A stretch of DNA of 64,000 nucleotides from Mesorhizobium sp. (GCF_024509055.1 NZ_JANINM010000520.1:1-64000), one strand, 5' to 3'; counted from the first letter of the stretch, positions 12,591-21,866 are shown. Numbers and translations: made by a program. The notes: a model not told the origin generated them from the letters alone.

Positions 12591-13728
12591 AATTTTCGGA
12601 GAGGGATCCGATTCTGTCCTTTCGCTTTGAGAACAAAGCATCAAACTCTATCGCGTCGCCATCAAAATTCGGTACTGTCCTGATCTGTCTCAAGGAAAAT
12701 CCCCAATCCCACAACAAAGCAATGAGGTCGCCAATCAATTTTTGACCGCGGTAGATTGCAACGGAATGAGTCTCGAGCTCTATCGCAAGGCATCCTTCCA
12801 GATGCTTTCCAAAGCCGTCCAGGACCTCGTATTCGAGACCTTGCACATCTATCTTGATCACATCCGGCGATGGCAGCCTCATTGAATCGACCAATTCGTC
12901 GTAGCGAGTGCACTCTACCGCCTGCCTGCCAACAGTACGGAATATCCAGCCTATCGAGTAATGCTGCAAGATATTGAAGTTGGGCTCGCGCAAGGACGAG
13001 CAACCAGAAGCCGCCGCGACGTGCAGTGTTCGCATTCCGGAAGCGTCCGCCAAAGCCTTCTCGATGACCCTTGAACCGGGAATTCGACTTAGGGTTTCCC
13101 TGACTGCGGCAGCTTCTGAGGCTATCGGCTCGAATACTATGGGCGTAATGTGGTCTGCCTTCAGCATCCACTTCGTCTGCAGGCCGCCCTGCCCGCCGAC
13201 ATCCACAAGGACAATGCGCTCCTCCGGCGCTATCTGGGACAACTCAGCCGCCGCATCAAACGCTTCGACAGTGATGCTCAGAAAGGCGAACTGATCACGC
13301 CCTGTGCCCGAATAGACAGGGTGCCCTCGGTCGGAACAACCTATTGAGATCGAAGGGTGGCAATTGAGAAATGTCACCTCGACATCTAGTAGACCAGGTT
13401 CGCGAGAACTGACCGATATTTTGCGGCTGATCCCTCGGTCAACGATTGTTCCCCGGGCATCTAGTTCGGCGACGTTCAGATTACCGAAATGGTGTATGTA
13501 GAAATTGGCCGACGCTGCCGGCAGAAATTTGATCAGACATCTGATCGTTACCAATCGAAAGACGAATTCCTGGCCGTAGATCCTCAAGAGATGATAGCTC
13601 AGACGATCTGAATCTGAGACTATGAGAGACCCGCCCTCGATCCGAGCGGACATCTCATGGACCACCTGCCAGGTTGCCAAGTTCTCCCCGGCAAAAGTTT
13701 TGGCATAGATCGCCTCGGCCAAATTCAC
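12544..13728 (-). CDS. FkbM-family methyltransferase
   Basis: 394 residues. The first about 165 residues are of unknown fold. From about residue 165 an FkbM SAM-dependent methyltransferase follows, with motif I IVLVDVGGQGG, the acidic FEPI strand end and the FkbM signature DVIKIDVQGLEYEVLDG. FkbM-type enzymes O-methylate sugars in glycans and lipopolysaccharides. The start appears to be GTG, with GAGGGG almost touching it; a later start cannot be excluded. Its 3' end overlaps the end of the convergent glycosyltransferase gene by 47 bases. In context it probably caps or decorates the glycan made by this island. Confidence 0.8.
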   Translation of the reverse strand: MNLAEAIYAKTFAGENLATWQVVHEMSARIEGGSLIVSDSDRLSYHLLRIYGQEFVFRLVTIRCLIKFLPAASANFYIHHFGNLNVAELDARGTIVDRGISRKISVSSREPGLLDVEVTFLNCHPSISIGCSDRGHPVYSGTGRDQFAFLSITVEAFDAAAELSQIAPEERIVLVDVGGQGGLQTKWMLKADHITPIVFEPIASEAAAVRETLSRIPGSRVIEKALADASGMRTLHVAAASGCSSLREPNFNILQHYSIGWIFRTVGRQAVECTRYDELVDSMRLPSPDVIKIDVQGLEYEVLDGFGKHLEGCLAIELETHSVAIYRGQKLIGDLIALLWDWGFSLRQIRTVPNFDGDAIEFDALFSKRKDRIGSLSENSSRKLRLIQQVLEIG

Positions 13729-13830
13729 CCCCTCGTGACTTGCGCTCTGGCCTCTATTTCCTCTTCGCTCTTTGGCGCACTCACTACAAAACGATAGCTC
13801 AATCCCTTGTGGGCAGCTAGGAGGGGCAAC

Positions 13831-14760
13831 ATGGAAAGGCGCCGGCTTATTGTGGTGGCGGCGGGATTTTTGGCGGTCGGCCCAACTTTTTCATCACCTT
13901 TGCGTTGGGCTGTTTGGGACAAAGGCTACGCCGCCATGCCGAAACTCGCTTCCTCGACTTCCCCTCCCTCCACCCTCCTCACTGCCCCAATCGAGCTCGC
14001 CGGCGACTGGGGCCGCATGTTGCCCCACTCCGCGGACCTGGTTCTGGAACGCATGCGCCATGCCTGCCTCGACGGCGTTCGCCTTGTTTCCGATCGCCAG
14101 CCCTCGCGCGTTCGCGTCGACGAGCACACCTCCGGGCAGCCTGCTATTTGGCTGCATCCGGATGGCAGCAGCATGGCGTGGATAATCGTCGATATTGGCG
14201 AACGCGATTGGTCGAAACTCGCCTACCAGTTCGGCCACGAGCTCGGCCACGTGACCGCCAACAGCTGGCAGGCCGATGCCAGGCCGGCGGCGCCCTGCCA
14301 GTGGCTGGAGGAAGCAATGGTGGAGGCCTTCTCGCTGCGTGGCCTGCGCCGATTGGCGAACGACTGGAAGCTGAACCCACCCTTCGCCGGCGACAACGCC
14401 TTCGGTGATGCAATCGCCGGGTATCGCGAGAACATCATAAGAAGCTATACCGCGCTTGCGACCGGGCAGGGACTGACCCCCGACGCGCCGGCGTGGTTCG
14501 CCGTCCACCGAAGCGAGATCGAGATCCCCGGCCTCAATCCGTTCGCGCAGGCCATGTCCGTAACTATTCTCGCCGAATACGAAGCCGCGCCGGATTGCGT
14601 GGAGGCGCTTGGCGCCCTCAATCGCTGGCCAGGGCGCAGCGGAGTGCCGATCGGCGAATATCTGCAACGCTGGAAGGCCAGCTGCGACGAGCTGCACGCC
14701 TCACCCCGATTGCCGCTCCGCCTGAGCGAGCTGCTGGGCGTTCCTCTCGGCCCTGAGTAG
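13831..14760 (+). CDS. Secreted HELGH-motif protein, putative metallopeptidase
   Basis: 309 residues. It begins at MERRRLIVVAAG, a short basic then hydrophobic signal sequence, with AGGAGG five bases upstream; an in-frame ATG 24 bases earlier is worse placed. Near residue 137 is QFGHELGHVTAN, an HExxH zinc motif, with Glu-rich segment EEAMVEAF further on as a possible third-ligand helix. No named family is recognised. It is probably periplasmic or exported, and could process a surface protein of the neighbouring island, but it is transcribed on its own and that link is inference. Confidence 0.7.
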   Translation: MERRRLIVVAAGFLAVGPTFSSPLRWAVWDKGYAAMPKLASSTSPPSTLLTAPIELAGDWGRMLPHSADLVLERMRHACLDGVRLVSDRQPSRVRVDEHTSGQPAIWLHPDGSSMAWIIVDIGERDWSKLAYQFGHELGHVTANSWQADARPAAPCQWLEEAMVEAFSLRGLRRLANDWKLNPPFAGDNAFGDAIAGYRENIIRSYTALATGQGLTPDAPAWFAVHRSEIEIPGLNPFAQAMSVTILAEYEAAPDCVEALGALNRWPGRSGVPIGEYLQRWKASCDELHASPRLPLRLSELLGVPLGPE

Positions 14761-14818
14761 CGGAGGCCAATGCCCAACTAGTGCTGGCCATCGAAGTGGA
14801 GGAGATGCCGTCCGGCAT

Positions 14819-16888
14819 CTACTCCGCGGCCAGCGCCGTCACCTCACGCCGGAAAGGCAGTGCGTCGCCGATGTCCGGCTCGTCCATCTCGCGAGCGAAG
14901 CGATGGCCGGCATAGGTTGCCCAGGCGATAGGCCCCGGCGCTTCGGCGTCGCCGATCACCTTGACCGAGCGGATGCCATTGTCGGCCCACTCGTTCTGGC
15001 GGGTTTTGAGCTCGCGCCACACGGCGTCGTCCTGATCGCGCGACGTCACCAGGACGACGGCGTCTGCCGTCAGATCCTGCCGCGCGCCCGTATAGGCGCA
15101 GGCCGTGACGACACCGCCTGACGCGACGCTCGCAACGGTCCTGTTGAGCACGATGTCCACTCCCAGATCCGCCAGGCGGCGATGGATCGCCCCCTGCTCC
15201 AGCGTGTTGCGGGTCCAGTCCGAGACATAGGCCGACGGTGTCACCAGGGTCACCTTCGCGCCCTGCCGCGCCATCAGTTCGGCCAGCACGCCGCCCATAT
15301 AGTAGTGGTCGTCATCGAACAGCACGACATTGCCGCCGGGCACGTTGCCGGCCATCAAATCGTCGGGCGTGTAGACCGGCATCGAGGCGTCGATCGGCAT
15401 CGGCACCACATGCGCGCGCGCGACGCCGTCCCGCCGCCAGGTCGACCCGGTGGCGATGGCGACGTTCTGGAAGCCGAAGGACAGGATGTCGTCCGCCGTC
15501 AGCCGGCTTTCGAAATAGATATCGACATTCGGCATCTGGCTGAGCTGGTATTGGCGATAGTCGCGCACCCGGCCCCAGGCCGACAGGCCGGGCAGCAGGC
15601 TCTCGCGCGCCACGCGTCCGCCAAGCTCGGTGCCCGCTTCCGCGATCGCCACCTTATAGCCGCGCAGGCCGAGCGCGCGCGCGGCCTCCAGCCCGGCCGG
15701 TCCAGCGCCGACGATCACCACGCTGTCGCTGTCGCCCTTGGCCTGCATGCGCTCGGGATGCCAGCCCTTGCGCCATTCCTCCATGAAGGTCGGGTTCTGC
15801 GTGCAGCGCGAGATCGACATGGTCATGTCGCCGGTGATGCAGATGTTGCAGCCGATGCATTCGCGGATGTCCTCTATGCGCCCCTCCTCGACCTTCTTCG
15901 GCAGGAAGGGATCGGCGATGGACGGCCGCGCGCAGCCGATGAAGTCGAGCGTGCCGGACTTGATCATCCTGACCATCACGTCCGGCGAGGTGAAGCGGCC
16001 GACGCCGACGACAGGCTTCGAGGTCAGCTTCTTGATGCCGGAGACCAGGCTTTCCTGCGCCGCCTCATCCTTGAAGCGCGACGGACCCGAGCAATCCTCC
16101 CAGGCGCCATGGGCGAGATCCCACAGGTCGGGCAGGTCGGCATGCATCTCGATCATGTCGCGGACTTCCGAATTGGCGAAGCCAAGCTCGCCGATCATCT
16201 CGTCCAGCGACAGCCGGAGCGTCAGGCCGCAGGTGTCGCCGATCGCGTCGCGCCCTTCCTCGATCAGCTCGCGCATCAGCCGCGAGCGGTTTTCCAGCGA
16301 GCCGCCATATTCGTCGCTGCGCTGGTTGGTGGCGGTGGACAGGAAGTGCTGGATGATGCCGAAGCCATGCGCGCCATAGAGGCAGACCAGGTCGAAGCCC
16401 GCCTGCTTCGCACGCTTGAAGGCATTGCGATGCCAGCGCCGCAGGTCGCGTATGTCCTGCTTATCCATGGCACGCGCCTGCACGGGATCGTTGGTGAAAG
16501 TGCGGATCGGCAGCGCTGACGGTCCGCGCGGAACCTCCTTGGTATAGAGATTGGGACCGTTGATGCCGGAATAAGCAAGCTGGATACCGGCCAGCGCGCC
16601 ATACTGGTGCATGGCCCTGGCCATCTTGGCCAGAGCCGGAATGTCGGCGTCGTCCCACAGCCTGAGTTCGATGAAGGGCGTGATCTCGGAGGTGTGGTGC
16701 ATCTCCGTCTGCTCGGTGAAGATGACGCCCCATCCGCCTTCGGACTTCATGCGGCGCATCTCGGCCGCGGCCGACGGATCGCGATAGCCGCCGCCATTGC
16801 AATGAGGAACCTGGTAGAAGCGGTTCTTGGCGGTCACCGGGCCGATCTTCATCGGCTCGAACAGAATGTCATAGCGTGGGTCGCGCAT
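14819..16888 (-). CDS. TMADH-family amine dehydrogenase with histamine-dehydrogenase-type active site
   Basis: 689 residues, collinear with trimethylamine dehydrogenase: an FMN TIM barrel (1-~340), a 4Fe-4S site CIGCNICI...C, then ADP- and NAD-like Rossmann halves (VVIVGAGPAGLEAARAL). Cys30 in YQVPHC matches the residue that covalently binds FMN. The three aromatic residues that bind trimethylamine (Tyr60, Trp264, Trp355) correspond here to Gln, Trp and Asp (TEQTEM, GAWEDC, CITGD). That is the Gln/Trp/Asp set known from histamine dehydrogenase. It likely oxidatively deaminates a primary amine such as histamine to the aldehyde plus ammonia. The start was chosen at MRDPRYDIL with AGGAAGGAAG upstream, because similarity starts there. 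It is divergent from the ArgE-like gene across a candidate LysR site. Confidence 0.85.
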   Translation of the reverse strand: MRDPRYDILFEPMKIGPVTAKNRFYQVPHCNGGGYRDPSAAAEMRRMKSEGGWGVIFTEQTEMHHTSEITPFIELRLWDDADIPALAKMARAMHQYGALAGIQLAYSGINGPNLYTKEVPRGPSALPIRTFTNDPVQARAMDKQDIRDLRRWHRNAFKRAKQAGFDLVCLYGAHGFGIIQHFLSTATNQRSDEYGGSLENRSRLMRELIEEGRDAIGDTCGLTLRLSLDEMIGELGFANSEVRDMIEMHADLPDLWDLAHGAWEDCSGPSRFKDEAAQESLVSGIKKLTSKPVVGVGRFTSPDVMVRMIKSGTLDFIGCARPSIADPFLPKKVEEGRIEDIRECIGCNICITGDMTMSISRCTQNPTFMEEWRKGWHPERMQAKGDSDSVVIVGAGPAGLEAARALGLRGYKVAIAEAGTELGGRVARESLLPGLSAWGRVRDYRQYQLSQMPNVDIYFESRLTADDILSFGFQNVAIATGSTWRRDGVARAHVVPMPIDASMPVYTPDDLMAGNVPGGNVVLFDDDHYYMGGVLAELMARQGAKVTLVTPSAYVSDWTRNTLEQGAIHRRLADLGVDIVLNRTVASVASGGVVTACAYTGARQDLTADAVVLVTSRDQDDAVWRELKTRQNEWADNGIRSVKVIGDAEAPGPIAWATYAGHRFAREMDEPDIGDALPFRREVTALAAE

Positions 16889-16983
16889 GGTGCTTCCTTC
16901 CTGCCGGCTGGCGCCGCCGGTGTTCTGCAGACTACTCATAAGTTGGCGCGAGCGCGGGAAAACTATGGATTTCTTCTGCGCGG

Positions 16984-17000
16984 ATTAGGACACGCCTAAT
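16984..17000. promoter_or_regulatory. Candidate LysR operator between the amine dehydrogenase and argE-like genes
   Basis: Perfect inverted repeat ATTAGG-N5-CCTAAT, containing the T-N11-A LysR box. It lies about 96 bases upstream of the dehydrogenase start and 107 upstream of the argE-like start. The same core occurs twice in the other divergent promoter of this cluster (23279-23293 and 23374-23388). Confidence 0.6.
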
Positions 17001-17106
17001 CGCGCATTCCCGGGTTAGTCTGGGGTGAAACGAAGCGAAGCCAAATGCGACTTCAGCCACGCCGTGCCGCGATGCTAAACAGCCGGGAGCGCAACGGACT
17101 TCAGAC

Positions 17107-18264
17107 ATGGACAGCATCACAATTCTCGAACGGCTGATCGCGTTTCCGACGGTGAGCCGCGACTCCAATCTCGACCTGATCGGCTATGCAACAGGCCTCT
17201 TGGAGACGAACGGTATTGCCTGCCAGATCATCCATAGCGCGGACGGTCACAAGGCCAACCTGTTTGCCACCATCGGTCCGGACGACAAGCAGGGCATCAT
17301 GCTGTCCGGCCATACCGACGTGGTCCCAGTCGACGGCCAGAACTGGACACTGCCTCCTTTTGTGATGACCGAGCGAGACGGCAAACTTTACGGTCGCGGC
17401 GCGGCCGATATGAAGGGTTTTGTAGCCTGCGCGCTCGCGGCATGCCTCAAGGCCTCGCAGATGGCGCTTCGCACACCCTTGCATCTTGCGCTCTCTTACG
17501 ACGAGGAAGTCGGCTGCCTGGGCGTGCGCGACCTTATCGAAATGCTGAGCGCCGCGCCGCAACGCCCGCTGCTGTGCATCGTCGGCGAGCCGACCGACAT
17601 GCAGGTAGCGACAGGACACAAGGGCAAGCTTGCCGCCCGCGCCATCTGCAGGGGGCGGGAGGGCCATTCGGCGCTGGCGCCGCTGGCGCTTAACGCCATC
17701 CATCTCGGTTGCGACTTCGTGCAGGCCTTGCGCGACGAGCAGGACCGGCTGGCCAGCGATGGCCCCCGCGACGGCGACTACGACATTCCGTACACCACCG
17801 TGCATGTCGGCAAGATCAACGCCGGCGTCGCGCTCAACATCGTGCCCAATCTCTGCCAGGTCGATTTCGAGATCCGCAACGTTGCCACCGATGATGCAGC
17901 CTCGATTCTCGACAGGCTTCGCGACGCCGCGGCGCGCATTGCCGCCGACGCCGCCTCGATCGCGCCAGAAGCCGCGATCGAAATCGAGATCACCAACACC
18001 TATCCAGGCCTGGACACGCCAGCAGCCTCGGAAGCGGTTGCGTTCGTCAAATCCCTGACCGGCGCCAACAGCACCATGAAGGTCGCCTTCGGCACGGAGG
18101 GCGGTTTGTTCAGCCGCGATCTCGGCACGCCGGCCGTCGTCTGCGGACCGGGCTCCATGGCGCAAGGACACAAGCCTGACGAATATGTCGGCGTCGAACA
18201 GATGCGGCGTTGCGACGAGATGCTCGACAGATTGCTGTCGCGGCTCGCCGAAGGCCAGCCGTGA
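17107..18264 (+). CDS. argE: ArgE-type M20 metallohydrolase (acetylornithine deacetylase family)
   Basis: 385 residues, full length for ArgE. Metal-site motifs are in order: LSGHTDVVPVDGQNW (His and first Asp), GRGAADMKG, SYDEEVGCLG (Glu-Glu catalytic pair), GEPTDM and a late GHKPDEY. The family hydrolyses N-acyl amino acids; ArgE releases ornithine from N-acetylornithine. Its location, divergent from the amine dehydrogenase with a LysR palindrome between, suggests it may be a catabolic N-acyl or N-formyl amino acid hydrolase rather than the biosynthetic enzyme. The gene name therefore reflects family only. It converges on lysR with a six-base gap. Confidence 0.8.
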   Translation: MDSITILERLIAFPTVSRDSNLDLIGYATGLLETNGIACQIIHSADGHKANLFATIGPDDKQGIMLSGHTDVVPVDGQNWTLPPFVMTERDGKLYGRGAADMKGFVACALAACLKASQMALRTPLHLALSYDEEVGCLGVRDLIEMLSAAPQRPLLCIVGEPTDMQVATGHKGKLAARAICRGREGHSALAPLALNAIHLGCDFVQALRDEQDRLASDGPRDGDYDIPYTTVHVGKINAGVALNIVPNLCQVDFEIRNVATDDAASILDRLRDAAARIAADAASIAPEAAIEIEITNTYPGLDTPAASEAVAFVKSLTGANSTMKVAFGTEGGLFSRDLGTPAVVCGPGSMAQGHKPDEYVGVEQMRRCDEMLDRLLSRLAEGQP

Positions 18265-18270
18265 TCGCCT

Positions 18271-19206
18271 TCACTTGACTATGCGCTCGGTGCCGAAGAC
18301 TCCCTGCTCGACCACGAAACGGCGGCAGTGATCGACGAATGCCTGCACCGTCAGCGTGCGGTGTTCGGCGTTCGGCAGCGCTATTCCCATGGTCAGCGGC
18401 CTGACGTCCCCCAGCAACGGCACGAACACCAGCAATTTGCCGTCCGGCGACATTGTGTTGAGCGGCCGCATGTTGGCAATGCCGTAGCCGAAACCGTTGG
18501 CGACCATCGAGCGCATCACCGCAATGTCGCCGGTGCGCTCGACGATATTGGGCCGTAGCGCCTTCGCCTGGAAGGCCGACAGGAAGTACTCGCGACTATA
18601 GGGCAGATCGAGCAGCACCATCGGCTCGTCCACCAGTTCCTCCGGCGTGATGCCCGCTTTCGACGCCAGGTGGTGCGCCGCCGGCAGCATGACATAGGCC
18701 GGCAGTTGCATCAGGGGCTCGAACGTCATGTCCTGCGACAGCTCGAGGTCGTAGGTCAGCGCTGCGTCAATTTCGCCGCGCTGGAGCATTTCGAACAACT
18801 GCCCCTGGTTGCGCTCGAATTGCCTGACGCGCACATCCGGATAGGCATCCTCGAACTTCCTGCGCAGCGCCGGCAGCACGATCTGCGCGAAAGTGAGCAG
18901 GCAGCCGATCGCCAGCGGTCCGCGCACTTTTTCGGCGATGTCGCCGGCGATGTCGTGCAGCGCGTCCGCATCGTTGAGCAGCCGCGCGGCTTCCTTCAGG
19001 AACAGCCGCCCGCCCGCTGTCAGTGCTAGAGCATGCGAGTGCTTGCGCACGAAGAGCTGGACACCGAACTCCGCCTCGAGCTGCGCGATCGAGGCCGAGA
19101 TCGACGGCGGCGAGACGTTCACCTGCTCGGCCGCCTTGGCGATAGAGCCGGCCTCGCCCACGGCGACGAAATATTCGAGCTGTCTGAGCGTGAAGCGGAG
19201 CGGCAT
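18271..19206 (-). CDS. LysR-type transcriptional regulator
   Basis: 311 residues. N-terminal winged helix (about 1-65) with LRQLEYFVAVGEAGSIAKAAEQVNVSPPS and QLFVRK, then a periplasmic-binding-like effector domain from about residue 92 (GPLAIGCLLTF). It sits between the dehydrogenase/argE pair and the aldehyde dehydrogenase operon. It is the natural candidate to bind the TTAGG-N5-CCTAA sites in both divergent promoters (inference). The co-inducer is probably the amine or a product of it. Confidence 0.9.
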   Translation of the reverse strand: MPLRFTLRQLEYFVAVGEAGSIAKAAEQVNVSPPSISASIAQLEAEFGVQLFVRKHSHALALTAGGRLFLKEAARLLNDADALHDIAGDIAEKVRGPLAIGCLLTFAQIVLPALRRKFEDAYPDVRVRQFERNQGQLFEMLQRGEIDAALTYDLELSQDMTFEPLMQLPAYVMLPAAHHLASKAGITPEELVDEPMVLLDLPYSREYFLSAFQAKALRPNIVERTGDIAVMRSMVANGFGYGIANMRPLNTMSPDGKLLVFVPLLGDVRPLTMGIALPNAEHRTLTVQAFVDHCRRFVVEQGVFGTERIVK

Positions 19207-19225
19207 GGGCTTCTATGATGCCCGT

Positions 19226-19242
19226 TTGATCGCTGCAATCAA
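19226..19242. promoter_or_regulatory. Inverted repeat just upstream of the lysR start
   Basis: TTGAT-N7-ATCAA in the 49-base gap between the aldehyde dehydrogenase stop and the LysR start. It could be an autoregulatory site. It does not match the TTAGG-N5-CCTAA core. Confidence 0.25.
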
Positions 19243-19255
19243 GTCGTGGTCGTCC

Positions 19256-20746
19256 TCAGTACTTGATCCAGGTGGTCTTCAGCGCGGTGTATTTGTCCAG
19301 CGCATGCAGCGACAGGTCGCGCCCGAAGCCGGATTGCTTGAATCCGCCGAAGGGGGTCATTGGGCTCAGCGCGTCGACGGTATTGACCGAAACCGTGCCG
19401 ACGCGCAGCCGCTCGGAAATGCGGTGGGCGCGCGACAGGCTGTCCGTCCAAACCGAAGCGGCCAGGCCATAGATGCTGTCATTGGCAATCCGAAGCGCCT
19501 CGTCTTCCGTGTCGAAGGCGATGACCGACAGCACCGGTCCGAATATCTCGTCGCGGGCGAGCGGATCGTCCGGCGACACGTTGTCGAAAATCGTGGGTTG
19601 CACGAAGCTGCCTCGGCCATCGACCGCGGCGCGACCGCCGCCGGTCACCAGCCGGGCCGATTTCCTGCCGCTGTCGATGAAACGCATGACCGTTGCGGCG
19701 TGCCGCGCGTCCACCATGGCGCCCATCTTGGATGCCGGGTCGAGAGGATCGCCGGGTTGCGTGGCCGCGGCGCGCTCCGCCAGTTTCTCGACCAGCGCGT
19801 CCTTGACGCTACGCTCCACCAGAAGCCGGGAGTTGGCCGAGCACACCTGTCCCTGGTTGAAGAAGATGCCGAAAGCGGCCATGTCGGCCGCCGCGTCCAG
19901 GTTAGCGCAGTCCGCGAACACCAGATTGGGGCTCTTGCCGCCGGTCTCCAGCCAGACCTGCTTCATGTTCGACTGGCCGGAATACTGCATGAACATCTTG
20001 CCGACGGCGGTGGAGCCGGTGAAGGCAAGGCAATCGACATCCATGTGCCTGCCAAGCGCCTGGCCGGCGGTTTCGCCAAGGCCGGGCACCACATTGAGCA
20101 CGCCCGCGGGCAGCCCGGCCTGCATGGCCAGTTCCGCCAGCCTGAGCGCCGAGAACGGTGACTGTTCGGCCGGCTTCAGCACCACCGAATTGCCGGCCGC
20201 CAGCGCCGGCGCGCATTTCCAGGTCGCCATGTCGAGCGGAAAATTCCACGGCACGACGGCGCCAACCACTCCGAGCGGCTCGCGCCGCACCAGAGCGAGG
20301 TCGCCTTGGCCGGTCGGAGCCACCTCGTCATAGACCTTGTCGATCGCTTCGGCGTACCACTGGAAGATCGCCGCGGAGCCCGGCACGTCGATGGTGGCGG
20401 CGTCCTTGACCAGCTTGCCCATGTCGAGCGATTCCAGCAGCGCGAGTTCCTGCAGGTTGTCCCGCAGCAACTCAGCCAGCCGCAGCAGCACCTGCTTGCG
20501 ATGCTGAGGGCTCGTTCGCGACCAGACGCCGGCTTCGAAGCTGCGTCGGGCCGCGGCAACAGCAAGATCGATGTCTTCTTCGCCGCAGGAGGCGACCTCG
20601 GCGAGCGTCTCCCCCGTGGCCGGGTTGACGCTGGCAAAGGTCCGGCCCGAACGCGCGGACACCGCCTTGCCATCGATGAAGGCCTTGTCGGGGAAGCGGA
20701 TTGCGGACGCCTTGCCGATCCACTCCTTATGGCTGAGTTCGCTCAT
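19256..20746 (-). CDS. NAD(P)-dependent aldehyde dehydrogenase, PuuC-like
   Basis: 496 residues, the usual length. It has VVPWNFPL, the FTGSTAVGK cofactor loop, general base Glu in WLETGGKSPN and nucleophile Cys in FNQGQVCSANSRL. It is closest in pattern to PuuC (gamma-glutamyl-aminobutyraldehyde dehydrogenase), including WYAEAIDKVY and LHALDKYTALKTTWI. It is the last gene of the operon FMO-RidA-DUF1028-ALDH. With an amine dehydrogenase nearby, it likely oxidises the aldehyde that enzyme produces to the acid (imidazole acetate if the substrate is histamine; inference). Confidence 0.88.
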   Translation of the reverse strand: MSELSHKEWIGKASAIRFPDKAFIDGKAVSARSGRTFASVNPATGETLAEVASCGEEDIDLAVAAARRSFEAGVWSRTSPQHRKQVLLRLAELLRDNLQELALLESLDMGKLVKDAATIDVPGSAAIFQWYAEAIDKVYDEVAPTGQGDLALVRREPLGVVGAVVPWNFPLDMATWKCAPALAAGNSVVLKPAEQSPFSALRLAELAMQAGLPAGVLNVVPGLGETAGQALGRHMDVDCLAFTGSTAVGKMFMQYSGQSNMKQVWLETGGKSPNLVFADCANLDAAADMAAFGIFFNQGQVCSANSRLLVERSVKDALVEKLAERAAATQPGDPLDPASKMGAMVDARHAATVMRFIDSGRKSARLVTGGGRAAVDGRGSFVQPTIFDNVSPDDPLARDEIFGPVLSVIAFDTEDEALRIANDSIYGLAASVWTDSLSRAHRISERLRVGTVSVNTVDALSPMTPFGGFKQSGFGRDLSLHALDKYTALKTTWIKY

Positions 20747-20769
20747 CCTTGGCTCCAGGCTTTGCAGGA

Positions 20770-21444
20770 TTATTCGTCACCGGGAACGCCGTAGCTCGGC
20801 GCGCCAGACGGGTTGAGGGCACGGGTGACATAGGCATCCAGCTGAGGCTTGTAGATGTCCCACAGCGTTGCCAGCTGCTCGATCGGACACCCCTCGGTCC
20901 AGTCGCAACGCAGGTCGGCGACAGGCCATGAGACATCGCGCACCAGCTTCATGCCGGCGGAGCGCACAGGTCCCGCCTCCCCTCCAGCTTTCAGCGCGGC
21001 ACGCATCGTGGAGATCAGCCGGTCGCCAAGCTCTCCTTCGGAAGCGAGAAAGGCGTCGACCATGGCGGAGGGAATGCCGTCATTCGAAAGCAGATTGCCG
21101 CCGCAGGCGACGTCCTCGCCACGCGCCTCGGCCCAGATGCCGAGCGCCTTCGGTCCCGAATGAATTGCGCTGCCGCCGGCCGCATCGACCGCCAGCACCT
21201 GCCGGTATTCGCTGAAGGCGGCCGTGCGCTTGATGATCGCGACAGCCTCGGCGGCGGAAGCGCCGCGTGCCATCAGCTCCAATGCCCGCGGCCCAAGCGT
21301 CGGGTCCGTGACATTCTGGCTGGCGACCGCGCCGACGCCGGCTTGCGCGTAGGCGCAGCGCGCCGCGACCGCCGGAGACGACGACGACACCGCGACCCCG
21401 AACATGCCCGTGCGCCGGCAGCGCGCAACGATGGAGAAGGTCAT
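20770..21444 (-). CDS. DUF1028 family protein
   Basis: 224 residues. It begins MTFSIVARC with a near-universal DUF1028 layout: GMFGVAVSSSSPAVAARCAYAQAGVGAVASQNVTDPTLGPRAL, then NLLSNDGI. The family resembles Ntn hydrolases and has no firmly established reaction that I know of. The open frame extends further upstream, but similarity starts at this ATG, five bases after the RidA stop, so the genes are coupled. Its recurring company with RidA and amidohydrolases points to amide or imine chemistry (inference). Confidence 0.8.
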   Translation of the reverse strand: MTFSIVARCRRTGMFGVAVSSSSPAVAARCAYAQAGVGAVASQNVTDPTLGPRALELMARGASAAEAVAIIKRTAAFSEYRQVLAVDAAGGSAIHSGPKALGIWAEARGEDVACGGNLLSNDGIPSAMVDAFLASEGELGDRLISTMRAALKAGGEAGPVRSAGMKLVRDVSWPVADLRCDWTEGCPIEQLATLWDIYKPQLDAYVTRALNPSGAPSYGVPGDE

Positions 21445-21449
21445 GACGC

Positions 21450-21866
21450 TCAGTCCGGGATGACGGCCGTGCCGTCGATCTCGACCAGCCATTCCGGCCG
21501 CGCCAGGGCCGACACGACCAGGCCGGTCGAAACCGGATAGACGCCTTTGATATACTCGCCCATCGTCCGGTAGACGGCCTCGCGATGCCTGACATCGGTG
21601 AGGTAGACCACCACCTTCACCAGATGCTCCATCGTCCCGCCGCATTCTTCGATGAGCTGCTTGATGTTCTGCATGACCTTGTGGGTCTGTTCGACCGGAT
21701 CATGGCTGTCGATGTTCTTCGCGGTGTCCAGATCCTGCGGACATTGGCCGCGAAGGTAAACGGTCCGGCCGCCCCGCGTGACAACCGCCTGGCAAAGATC
21801 GTTGTCGAGCTTCTGCTCGGGGTACGTTTCTTTCGTGTTGAATTTGCGAATTCGTGTATGCGCCAT
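21450..21866 (-). CDS. RidA/YjgF/UK114 family protein
   Basis: 138 residues, full length. It shows the RidA pattern VYLRGQCPQD, TMEHLVKVVVYLTD and the C-terminal RPEWLVEIDGTAV. RidA proteins hydrolyse enamine/imine intermediates to ketones and ammonia. The catalytic Arg of RidA proper is not obvious, so it may be an Rid subfamily with another role. The start is MAHTRIRKF with GGAGA upstream; an in-frame ATG four codons earlier overlaps that ribosome site. It is the second gene of the FMO operon. Confidence 0.85.
   Translation of the reverse strand: MAHTRIRKFNTKETYPEQKLDNDLCQAVVTRGGRTVYLRGQCPQDLDTAKNIDSHDPVEQTHKVMQNIKQLIEECGGTMEHLVKVVVYLTDVRHREAVYRTMGEYIKGVYPVSTGLVVSALARPEWLVEIDGTAVIPD

Noticed and set aside
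13725..13922. 65-residue minus-strand frame directly before the FkbM gene
   Set aside because: It lies opposite the start and signal peptide of the HELGH gene and has no own ribosome site or family.
15182..16519. 445-residue plus-strand frame
   Set aside because: Antisense to the amine dehydrogenase; Arg/His/Asp-rich composition typical of a shadow frame.
16984..17000. Rho-independent terminator
   Set aside because: The palindrome is AT-containing with a short stem and no T-run, lies between divergent starts and recurs in another promoter, so an operator fits better.
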